Shown here: positions 1-5,337 of the stretch, in pieces | How positions within the stretch are numbered: position 1 is the first letter of the stretch | Layout of the letters: each line of letters begins with the position of its first letter | Assembly: GCA_030620115.1 (NCBI GenBank) | Contig: JAUXFG010000194.1 | Location: 1 to 6,508, forward strand | DNA from: Candidatus Fermentibacterota bacterium | GTDB lineage: Bacteria; JAFGKV01 | Reading direction: 5' to 3' | DNA length: 6,508 nucleotides | Made by a program: the position numbers and the translations under genes | The notes under the pieces: model-generated | Seen by the model: the letters and a program-made list of their open reading frames with translations, nothing else | Told to the model about the DNA's origin: nothing | Databases searched by the model: none

Positions 1-38
1 TAATACTCTAGTAAATCCATAGATTTACTAGAGTATTA
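1..38. repeat. Perfect 17-bp inverted repeat at the window edge
   Basis: Bases 1-17 (TAATACTCTAGTAAATC) are the exact reverse complement of bases 22-38, leaving a 4-base loop (CATA). The arms are A/T-rich and contain CTAG. No T-run follows on the plus strand, so it is not a classical intrinsic terminator in that direction; what lies to the left is unseen. It could be a cruciform or operator-like site, the end of a small mobile element, or an assembly or amplification artefact, because the palindrome starts exactly at base 1. The repeat itself is certain; its function is not known. Confidence 0.85.
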
Positions 39-195
39 TCAGAATGCCACAAACCAGGTGGTCTTGAGACGGAATACAGGCCGTTGGTGCACTGTATCCC
101 GCCGGCAGGTTGACACTTATCGATATCGCTTCATCGTTCGCCTGCGTAGGCATTGGAAAGATCGGTGTAACTTCTCATTAGGTCCATGCATCTGA

Positions 196-230
196 CCTCA
201 TCCCCCTTCGACAAAGGGGATTGAGGGGGA
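196..230. repeat. C/G-run hairpin resembling a dispersed intergenic repeat
   Basis: A run CCTCATCCCCCTT is followed after a short spacer by AAGGGGATTGAGGGGGA. The inner arms CCCCTT (203-208) and AAGGGG (214-219) pair around a 5-base loop, and pairing extends by two bases with a one-base bulge. Read on the minus strand, this is the familiar pattern of short repeats with alternating CCCCCT and AGGGGG blocks scattered between genes in many environmental bacterial genomes. That resemblance is from memory; only a genome-wide search would show copy number. It lies downstream of the lectin-like gene, in otherwise gene-free sequence. Confidence 0.5.
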
Positions 231-335
231 TTTTTCCGATGCTGCACTAAGCGGTGAGGTGCGGAGAAAGGATCACGCAAGACCGACATCTGGAGCTGGA
301 GGAGGGAAAATGTGAGAGTTACTTGCTCCCTCCCC

Positions 336-362
336 CAATGCACCCCCGTCCCTAGTGCATTG
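336..362 (-). terminator. Hairpin 3 bases past the lectin-like gene's stop codon
   Basis: CAATGCAC (336-343) pairs perfectly with GTGCATTG (355-362) around an 11-base loop. In the direction of the minus-strand gene, the hairpin begins 3 bases after the TGA at 366-368, where an intrinsic terminator or a 3'-end-protecting stem would sit. The bases after it on the minus strand are G-rich (GGGGGAGGG), not a U-tract, so classical Rho-independent termination is doubtful. It may stabilise the 3' end of the message or mark a Rho-dependent end. Confidence 0.4.
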
Positions 363-365
363 CTG

Positions 366-1118
366 TCACCTTATGAAGATCATCTGTCTGGAGCCAGATA
401 CTCCGGAATGCTCTACTCGATAGAAATAAGCTCCTGAAGGAACTCGGAGTCCATTGGTGTCCTTTCCTTCCCATGGAATGGAGTATGTCCCCGTGGTCAT
501 TTCCTTGTCCACGAGCGTCCGAATAGCCTGACCGGCTTCGTTGTAGATTCTCACCGTGACGTGCCCGACGGAAGGGATCTCGAAGTCTATATTCGTCTTG
601 GTTTGAAAGGGATTAGGGCGGTTCTGGTCCAGCTTGATATTGGCAGGATGTGGATCATCGGGCCTATTCTCTGCAAACGAAGGTCCTCGATAGACTCTGA
701 GCTTCACGATGGCTACCCCTGTGTTATCAGCGTAGCCGCCATTGATATCGTTGACCGTGAAATAGAGAGGGCCTTCCCATTCTGACACAAAAGCCTTTGG
801 TCCTGATGCCATGAATAGCTCCGTGTCTCCAATCTTACCGATGATTGCAGGGGCTGGATATCCTGGTACTGTGTGGTTCTCTCCGCCCACGAATGGTGCT
901 GTCGTCGCTAGATTGAACCAGATATCTGCAGACTGCCAAGCCGTAAAGGCTCCAAAACCGGTCAGATACAATGTGTCTCCGGAAGTGATGTAGATTCCTG
1001 AATTGTACCATTCCTCCTTGACATCGATGTTGATCGTGGTATGGAGATCTGATGCTTCTCCAGACTGCACAAGAAAAACCCCGATCAGAGAAATGATCAA
1101 GATGACCGTGGATCTCAT
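366..1118 (-). CDS. Exported LecA (PA-IL)-like lectin-fold protein with C-terminal sorting domain
   Basis: This 250-residue secreted protein is probably a surface or extracellular carbohydrate-binding protein. Residues 1-22 form a signal peptide (basic start, then a hydrophobic stretch ILIISLIGVFLV). Residues about 24-144 resemble the galactophilic lectin LecA/PA-IL: a tryptophan near the start, then SGIYITSGDTLYLTGFG, then GKIGD, ending in NDINGGYADNTG. Against the LecA calcium/sugar loop NDVPGTYGNNSG, the calcium ligands corresponding to Asp100 and Asn108 are kept (D124, N132), Asn107 is Asp131 and Thr104 is Gly128. Calcium binding therefore seems plausible and sugar specificity uncertain. 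Residues about 163-250 are a FlgD-like / type A sorting domain: NPF at 169-171, VRIYNEAGQAIRTL, then PSGAYFYRVE, ending in a basic tail. In FCB bacteria such domains direct type IX secretion. A perfect AAGGAGG (1124-1130) sits 5 bases before the ATG, which fixes the start. It lies downstream of two propeller genes on the same strand. The fold call is from motif memory, not a search. Confidence 0.85.
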   Translation of the reverse strand: MRSTVILIISLIGVFLVQSGEASDLHTTINIDVKEEWYNSGIYITSGDTLYLTGFGAFTAWQSADIWFNLATTAPFVGGENHTVPGYPAPAIIGKIGDTELFMASGPKAFVSEWEGPLYFTVNDINGGYADNTGVAIVKLRVYRGPSFAENRPDDPHPANIKLDQNRPNPFQTKTNIDFEIPSVGHVTVRIYNEAGQAIRTLVDKEMTTGTYSIPWEGKDTNGLRVPSGAYFYRVEHSGVSGSRQMIFIR

Positions 1119-1123
1119 ATTGC

Positions 1124-1130
1124 CCTCCTT
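1124..1130 (-). promoter_or_regulatory. Shine-Dalgarno site of the lectin-like gene
   Basis: AAGGAGG on the minus strand lies 5 bases before the ATG at 1116-1118. It is a full match to the anti-SD core and supports this start over an upstream GTG at 1177-1179, which opens a different reading frame. Confidence 0.8.
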
Positions 1131-1175
1131 GGATTTCAGCGAAGACCTTCCGACTCATGCACACATTGATCTGCT

Positions 1176-1202
1176 TCACGTTGCAGGCGGATATCTCGCC
1201 AT
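1176..1202 (-). other. Possible 8-residue leader ORF upstream of the lectin-like gene
   Basis: A second perfect AAGGAGG (1207-1213) stands 4 bases before an ATG (1200-1202) that opens an 8-codon frame, MARYPPAT, ending in TGA at 1176-1178. It lies about 57 bases upstream of the lectin gene's start. If translated, it could act as a short leader peptide or ribosome-standby element. It shows no run of one regulatory amino acid and no clear attenuator hairpin, so chance or a relic start is equally possible. Confidence 0.25.
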
Positions 1203-1244
1203 GATGCCTCCTTGCTAATCGCCCAGAACAGGCCCTGGAGAACC

Positions 1245-1257
1245 CATTGAATCAATG
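1245..1257. repeat. Small palindrome between propeller 1 and the lectin-like gene
   Basis: CATTGA (1245-1250) and TCAATG (1252-1257) form a perfect 6-bp inverted repeat around a single central A. On the minus strand it sits about 40 bases beyond the stop of the propeller gene and is flanked by GAACC and GGTTC, which can extend pairing with an internal bulge. There is no U-tract after it. It could be a weak 3'-end structure or an operator half-site pair; evidence for either is slight. Confidence 0.3.
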
Positions 1258-1294
1258 CTATCAGGTTCCTGTATCGGAGAGTGCTAACCAATCG

Positions 1295-2920
1295 CTATGG
1301 GATGTCTCCTTCAAAATCCCATTCTCCAAACCGATTGGACCTGTAGACTTCGAGTCCCGTGGAGCCCACGGCCACAATGAGGTATGCCCAGTTGTTGTCA
1401 GGATCGCCGACGCCACTGGTATCTGCCCATGTATTGATCCCAAAGGGAAAGACAGCAATCCTGTGTTGGTAGTTGGGAGTCAACTGCGGCACGAAGTATG
1501 TTTCATTCGAGGCGCCATAAAGCCAATACTCAGAAGATCCGTGGCATGTTGACCATTGGAGTTGGAGCTCGTCGTCAGAAAGCACACCTGAGAGGGACAT
1601 CAAGGGGGAGAACAAGTAAGCACGACCAGCCGCAAGCGAGTCAGCATCTTCAACTATTGCCCCAATGATGACATCGTCATAGCCATCAGCGTTTGCGTCT
1701 CCCGCTCCGGATACCGAGTAGCCAAACCAGCCATTTTCTTTCTCATTTGGGGAAACTGCATATGATAATGGGGCACCAGTCGCTCCTGAAAAGACAAAGG
1801 CTCTCCCGGCATCGTTCGGACTGGTCCCCGAATCAAGCTGGTATGCTCCGACAACAAGATCTCGGCAACCATCCATGTTTACATCTTGGACACTCGAAAC
1901 CGAGCAACCAAACCGACAACTGGGTTGCCAGTTGGGTGAAACCAGGGTATGAAGGACCTCTCCGGTCAACCCATTGAAGACGTAAGCCCGAGCCTCTCCC
2001 TCTGCGCCGACAATGACATCGTCATACCCGTCATTATTGATATCACCAGCGTCGGAAACCGAATAGCCGAATTGGCCCCAGTAGTCCTCACCTGGCGAGA
2101 TGAGCACGTGGATTACTTCGCCCGTGGTGCCGTTGAAGATGTATGCTCGCCCAGCATTGTATGGACTGGCACCCGGATTCTCGCTCAACGCACCAACCAT
2201 AATATCATCACGATCATCACCATCAACGTCACCCGCGCCCGACACCGAGAATCCGAAGTTGCCATCCGTCTCAGCATTCGGGGAAATGAGTACACACAGA
2301 GTATCGCCTGTTGCTCCATCAAAAACATATGCCTTGCCGGCATTGGTTATGCCAGTGTCCTCAGAACGAGCCCCTACGACCACGTCAGCGTAGCCGTCGT
2401 TGTTCACATCTCCGGCGCCCGATACCGAGTATCCGAAATAGCCGTCGACCTCCTCGTAGGGTGATGACAAGGTTCGTATGGGTGCCCCGTACGCGCCGCT
2501 GAACACGTAGGCACGCCCGGCATGGTCCGGACTTGACCCAGGGTCCTCGCTGGGCGTGCCCACTATTACATCCGGGAATCCGTCGTTGTCCACATCACCG
2601 GCCCCGGAAACCGACCATCCGAAGTAGGCGCCTTCTTCTGCATGCGGGGAGATCAATTCGTGCAAGACGGTGCCAGTTGCCCCGCTGAGGATGTATGCTC
2701 GACCCGCACTATAGTAACTCGAAACATCCTCGTGCCTGGCGCCCACAATTACATCGGAGCAGCCATCGTTGTTGACATCCCCGATCCCCGACACGGACCC
2801 GCCAAAAGAACCACCCCGTTCCTGATTAGGTGAGACAAGCGAATGAATCACCTGCCCCGCACCGGCTCCCACCAAGAGCATCAAAAGAGTGGCAGTTCCC
2901 GATATTACTGATCTTCGCAT
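1295..2920 (-). CDS. Exported seven-bladed FG-GAP (integrin-alpha-type) propeller protein 1
   Basis: This 541-residue secreted protein has no visible enzyme motif. Residues 1-22 are a signal peptide (MRRS, then ATLLMLLVGAGAG). Residues 23-438 hold seven FG-GAP repeats of about 60 residues, each of the form FGxSVSGAGDVNxDGxxDVIVGA followed by AGRAYVFSG and a G-x(3-6)-L-x-SP turn. Putative calcium loops are at 48-56, 109-117, 171-179, 231-239, 293-301, 346-354 and 408-416. Seven repeats match the usual seven-bladed propeller, as in integrin alpha chains and many bacterial surface proteins. Blade 5 is about 8 residues short. Residues about 441-541 form a separate C-terminal module ending in YRSNRFGEWDF. 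The start at 2920 is chosen because AGGAGG (2927-2932) lies 6 bases upstream and the signal peptide begins there; an in-frame ATG at 2989 would bury the signal behind 23 polar residues. Binding to a surface partner is the likely role; the ligand cannot be read from sequence. Confidence 0.9.
   Translation of the reverse strand: MRRSVISGTATLLMLLVGAGAGQVIHSLVSPNQERGGSFGGSVSGIGDVNNDGCSDVIVGARHEDVSSYYSAGRAYILSGATGTVLHELISPHAEEGAYFGWSVSGAGDVDNDGFPDVIVGTPSEDPGSSPDHAGRAYVFSGAYGAPIRTLSSPYEEVDGYFGYSVSGAGDVNNDGYADVVVGARSEDTGITNAGKAYVFDGATGDTLCVLISPNAETDGNFGFSVSGAGDVDGDDRDDIMVGALSENPGASPYNAGRAYIFNGTTGEVIHVLISPGEDYWGQFGYSVSDAGDINNDGYDDVIVGAEGEARAYVFNGLTGEVLHTLVSPNWQPSCRFGCSVSSVQDVNMDGCRDLVVGAYQLDSGTSPNDAGRAFVFSGATGAPLSYAVSPNEKENGWFGYSVSGAGDANADGYDDVIIGAIVEDADSLAAGRAYLFSPLMSLSGVLSDDELQLQWSTCHGSSEYWLYGASNETYFVPQLTPNYQHRIAVFPFGINTWADTSGVGDPDNNWAYLIVAVGSTGLEVYRSNRFGEWDFEGDIP
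1607..2854 (-). repeat. Seven tandem FG-GAP repeats in propeller protein 1
   Basis: This segment encodes seven consecutive repeats spaced 61, 62, 60, 62, 53 and 62 residues apart, measured between the first Asp of successive DxNxDGxxD loops. Similarity persists at DNA level: variants of CCGATACCGAGTA recur on the plus strand, for example near 1710, 2237 and 2420. The repeats are diverged rather than identical, so they look like old duplications kept by structure, not recent expansion. Confidence 0.85.
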
Positions 2921-2926
2921 GGCCTG

Positions 2927-2932
2927 CCTCCT
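2927..2932 (-). promoter_or_regulatory. Shine-Dalgarno site deciding the start of propeller protein 1
   Basis: AGGAGG on the minus strand, 6 bases before the ATG at 2918-2920. It supports that internal ATG over the more upstream in-frame ATGs at 2989 and 2965, and places the signal peptide at the true N-terminus. Confidence 0.75.
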
Positions 2933-2968
2933 ACATGAGTGATGAGAAAAATCTTCTCCGCGCATGGC

Positions 2969-2997
2969 AATATAGGAATGAGATCGCATATAGGCAA
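2969..2997 (-). promoter_or_regulatory. Candidate sigma-70-type promoter for propeller protein 1
   Basis: On the minus strand, TTGCCT (2992-2997, 4 of 6 matches to TTGACA) and TATATT (2969-2974, 5 of 6 matches to TATAAT) are separated by exactly 17 bases. Transcription would start near 2962, leaving a leader of about 40 bases with the Shine-Dalgarno site in it. This suggests the gene can be transcribed independently of the upstream paralogue. It is consensus matching by eye, and promoter consensus in this lineage is not known. Confidence 0.4.
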
Positions 2998-3114
2998 TCT
3001 GAGTTTGTTGGACTCAAATTCTGTAAAAGGAGATCCAACTCCGTTACGCAAGATACGGGAATATCTGTTCCAGCCGCTCCTCCGATATGGTATCCTCCAA
3101 TAAGGACATGTCTC

Positions 3115-3143
3115 CTGCCCCGTTTCCGCTGCGGCTAGGGCAG
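3115..3143 (-). repeat. Inverted repeat straddling the stop codon of propeller protein 2
   Basis: CTGCCC (3115-3120) pairs with GGGCAG (3138-3143) around 17 bases that contain the TAG stop (3135-3137) and a small CCGC/GCGG stem. It could fold at the end of the message, but there is no U-tract after it on the minus strand. It is a weak terminator candidate at best. Confidence 0.25.
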
Positions 3144-4805
3144 CTCGAAATCCTGTTCCCCAGCACGATTCGATCTATACATCTCTTGTTCTGAGCTTCC
3201 TACTGCGACAATCAAATACGTCCAGTTATTGGTTGAGTCACCTATTCCCGTGATAGTGGCAAGCGTTCTAACATCAGGAGGTAGGACGGTTATCCTGTTT
3301 TCATGAGGTGGAACAAGATCTGGCAGGAAGTATGGCTTTGCTCCCGATCCGAAAACCCAGAAGGAGTCCGGCAATGCGCATCCGGCTATGGTCCAGTTCA
3401 GCGTGAGAACGCTGCCCGATAGTTTCCCCACCAAGACCATCGAGCCCTGGGCTTCGCTCATGACATAGGCCCTACCTGAGTTGTCAGGGCTTGATCCGGG
3501 ACTGTCGTGCGCACTAACAATCACATCTGCATAGCCGTCGCTATTGACATCACCGGCATGGGAGACGGCTTGCCCGAAATCGCCGTGAGCTTCTTCGTTG
3601 GGTGACACGAGAGTGCTCAACAGACTGCCATCAAATCCGCTGAAGACGTAGGCACGCCCTGCATAGTCAGGGCTGCCGCCCGGAGACTCCGTATCTGCTC
3701 CAACGATCACATCTGCATATCCATCCCCGTCCACGTCCCCTGCACCCGAAACCGAACTGCTGAATCCTCCATACATTTCCTGGTTGGGCGAGACCAGCGA
3801 ATAGATGACACTTCCGTCTATGCCGCTGAAAACATAGGCTCGACCCGCATCCGTGGAATCAGCAGACTCCCGATACGCTCCAACGACAGCATCAGGCACA
3901 CCATCTCCGTTCACATCGCCTGCTCCTGAGAGTGATTGACCAAAGTAGCCGCTCTGTTCTGGGTTTGGTGAATCAAGGGAGAGCAAGACATTTCCGTCTT
4001 GTCCACTAAAAACATGTGCTCTTCCAGCATTGACTGGATCGGGGACGTAGACATAATCATATGAGGCACCGACGAGAATATCGTCGTACCCGTCACCGTT
4101 GATGTCCCCCATGCCTGAGACCGAGTAGCCGAAACGTATGGGATATCCGCTGGCTGAGCTGGGGGAAAGGAGCGTATCAAGTGGTGCCCCATCTTGCCCG
4201 CTGAAGACATATGCAACACCGATACCAGCGGATGGATGGCCTTCTCCCCATGCACCTACGACAACATCGTTCACTCCATCGGCATCTGCGTCTCCCGCTC
4301 CGGACACAGAGAATCCGAAACAGCTCCCTGACTGCTCGTTGGGTGATGAGAGGGTGAAAAGCGCATCTCCATTCTGTCCGCTGAACACATAGGCGCGACC
4401 AGCGCTATGCGGACTGGACCCGGGTTCCTCCAAATATGCGCCCACAATCACGTCATCACAGTCATCCCCATTGATGTCACCTATCCCAGATACCGAAATG
4501 CCAAGAATCCCATGATCCTGTTCGTTCGGTGAGATGAGGACATTCAGAAGACTACCATCCTTGCCACTGAAAATGTAGGCTCGCCCGGCATTGGTTGGAC
4601 TTGAACCAGGATCTTCACTGCTGGCCCCCACCACGAGATCATCGAAACCGTCGTTGTTTACATCGCCCGCCCCAGAGACTGAGCGACCGAAGAGCCCCTC
4701 TGCCTCCTCATTAGGAGAGGCAAGATCATAGAGAAGATGCCCGGCAGCAGGCATCACCCCGAGCAAAAGAGTAATGGCCATGATCACAGATACTGGCTTC
4801 CACAT
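3135..4805 (-). CDS. Exported seven-bladed FG-GAP propeller protein 2, paralogue of protein 1
   Basis: This 556-residue secreted protein has the same architecture as its downstream neighbour. Residues 1-22 are a signal peptide (MWKPVSVIMAITLLLGVMPAAG). Residues 23-450 carry seven FG-GAP repeats with putative calcium loops at 48-56, 110-118, 172-180, 234-242, 297-305, 357-365 and 419-427. Spacing is regular at 60-63 residues, so the propeller looks complete. Residues about 451-556 are the same C-terminal module as in protein 1: LTLNWTIAG, then FWVFGSGAKPYFLPDL, then NNWTYLIVAVGS, ending YRSNRAGEQDFELP. The start at 4805 is chosen because the signal peptide begins there; the frame is open upstream to an ATG at 4994, but those 63 residues are polar and unlike an export signal. 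The ribosome site is weak, a GGGGG run at 4812-4816, 6 bases upstream. It is the first gene of the minus-strand cluster, with a 214-bp gap to protein 1. A surface-exposed binding role is likely; the ligand is unknown. Confidence 0.88.
   Translation of the reverse strand: MWKPVSVIMAITLLLGVMPAAGHLLYDLASPNEEAEGLFGRSVSGAGDVNNDGFDDLVVGASSEDPGSSPTNAGRAYIFSGKDGSLLNVLISPNEQDHGILGISVSGIGDINGDDCDDVIVGAYLEEPGSSPHSAGRAYVFSGQNGDALFTLSSPNEQSGSCFGFSVSGAGDADADGVNDVVVGAWGEGHPSAGIGVAYVFSGQDGAPLDTLLSPSSASGYPIRFGYSVSGMGDINGDGYDDILVGASYDYVYVPDPVNAGRAHVFSGQDGNVLLSLDSPNPEQSGYFGQSLSGAGDVNGDGVPDAVVGAYRESADSTDAGRAYVFSGIDGSVIYSLVSPNQEMYGGFSSSVSGAGDVDGDGYADVIVGADTESPGGSPDYAGRAYVFSGFDGSLLSTLVSPNEEAHGDFGQAVSHAGDVNSDGYADVIVSAHDSPGSSPDNSGRAYVMSEAQGSMVLVGKLSGSVLTLNWTIAGCALPDSFWVFGSGAKPYFLPDLVPPHENRITVLPPDVRTLATITGIGDSTNNWTYLIVAVGSSEQEMYRSNRAGEQDFELP
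3456..4739 (-). repeat. Seven tandem FG-GAP repeats in propeller protein 2
   Basis: Seven repeats are spaced 62, 62, 62, 63, 60 and 62 residues apart between loop aspartates. Typical loops are DVNNDGFDD, DINGDGYDD and DVDGDGYAD. Between the loops, SPNEE or SPNEQ turns, EDPGSSP-like segments and AGRAYVFSG strands recur, as in the neighbouring paralogue, which indicates common ancestry of the two arrays. Confidence 0.85.
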
Positions 4806-5251
4806 GATTGACCCCCGATGTAGGTATAGTGATCCATCCTCCACTGCCGACAAGATAGAACAACGCCACGACAAGCACAATTCCCGCGAGGGATCCTTGG
4901 CATTCCTGGCCATGGATGTACTGATTGGTGAGCCTCGGGCCGTCGGTAAGAGACCAAATGATTCCATGGCTCTTTCACTTCCAATTCCAGGCAACGATCG
5001 TTGCCGAGATTCCCTCCGCGCTTCACCCTTGCATCACGGCCTGTCGCACGAGGTGCAGCTCTATCGCCAGCAGGACCGAACACTCCCAAGTCACGTACTG
5101 GCAAGACACTCCGCGCCTGTACACGCCCAGGAATATTCCCCCGCGTTGCATAGATCCTCTCCCATCAACCCAATGCTCTCGCTGCTGCTTCGCTACCCAT
5201 CTCACATCTTCAACGCCTTCATAAGACTTGTTTCTTTGCCAACGTCCCGTA

Positions 5252-5276
5252 TGCTCCCTTTCATGGAAAGGGAGCA
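5252..5276. repeat. Perfect 11-bp hairpin upstream of the plus-strand gene
   Basis: TGCTCCCTTTC (5252-5262) is the exact reverse complement of GAAAGGGAGCA (5266-5276), with a 3-base loop ATG. It begins 86 bases upstream of the chosen start at 5338. No T-run follows on either strand, so it is not a standard terminator. Possible roles are an operator-like palindrome, a 5' leader stem or a repeat-element remnant. It also argues that this part of the open plus-strand frame is untranslated. Confidence 0.6.
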
Positions 5277-5328
5277 GCGTCGAATAATAGCCTCCCGGAA
5301 CGGAGCTGCCAGCTGCTTCAAAGCAAAT

Positions 5329-5332
5329 GAGG
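5329..5332 (+). promoter_or_regulatory. Weak Shine-Dalgarno site deciding the start of the plus-strand gene
   Basis: GAGG lies 5 bases before the ATG at 5338. It is the only upstream in-frame ATG with a recognisable ribosome site; those at 4774, 4912, 4966, 5173, 5251, 5263 and 5416 lack one. A GTG at 5386, preceded by AAGGGGGAAG, is a competing start. Confidence 0.4.
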
Positions 5333-5337
5333 GAATT

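Larger units (their letters stand above)
1..365. other. Gene-free left flank
   Basis: No credible coding region is seen here. The only open frame of note on the minus strand (131-343) runs through the C/G-run repeat and has a low-complexity translation with no recognisable domain. The segment holds the edge palindrome, the C/G-run hairpin and the hairpin just past the lectin-like gene's stop codon. An 8-bp palindrome CGATATCG lies near 120-127, with no assigned role. Confidence 0.6.
4806..5337. other. Divergent intergenic region
   Basis: This 532-bp stretch lies between the divergent starts of propeller protein 2 and the plus-strand unknown gene, and must hold both promoters. The plus-strand frame of the downstream gene is open through the entire region and back to an ATG at 4774, inside the neighbour. 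Its translation there is rich in Ser, Arg, His and Pro, with no recognisable motif and no ribosome site at its ATGs, so I treat it as non-coding. A long minus-strand frame (5023-5517) is equally unconvincing. The clearest structure is the hairpin at 5252-5276. A weak plus-strand promoter could be TTGCCA (5236-5241), 17 bases, then TTTCAT (5259-5264). No sharp promoter is seen for the minus-strand gene. Confidence 0.5.

Noticed and set aside
131-343. Minus-strand open frame of 70 codons
   Set aside because: It runs through the C/G-run repeat, whose translation (NPPQSPLSKGD) is typical of falsely called repeat-derived frames.
835-1179. Minus-strand open frame of 114 codons
   Set aside because: It starts at a GTG without its own ribosome site and lies mostly inside the lectin-like gene in another frame. 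Its Cys/His/Arg/Ser-rich translation looks like a shadow.
1949-2464. Plus-strand open frame of 171 codons
   Set aside because: Entirely antisense to the FG-GAP repeats of propeller protein 1. The repeated coding pattern keeps the opposite strand open, and no ribosome site or domain is seen.
2921-2989. N-terminal extension of propeller protein 1 to an ATG at 2989
   Set aside because: It would bury the signal peptide, and the strong AGGAGG site serves the ATG at 2918-2920.
1607-4739. Regularly spaced repeats considered as a CRISPR array or minisatellite
   Set aside because: The period is about 180 bases, copies are diverged, and all are explained by FG-GAP protein repeats in an open reading frame.
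4806-4994. N-terminal extension of propeller protein 2 to an ATG at 4994
   Set aside because: It would place 63 polar residues before an obvious signal peptide; the start at 4805 is far more plausible.
4806-5337. A novel defence or mobile system around the divergent region
   Set aside because: No nuclease, helicase, reverse transcriptase, toxin-antitoxin pair or structured RNA array can be supported; only one unknown gene and one hairpin are present.
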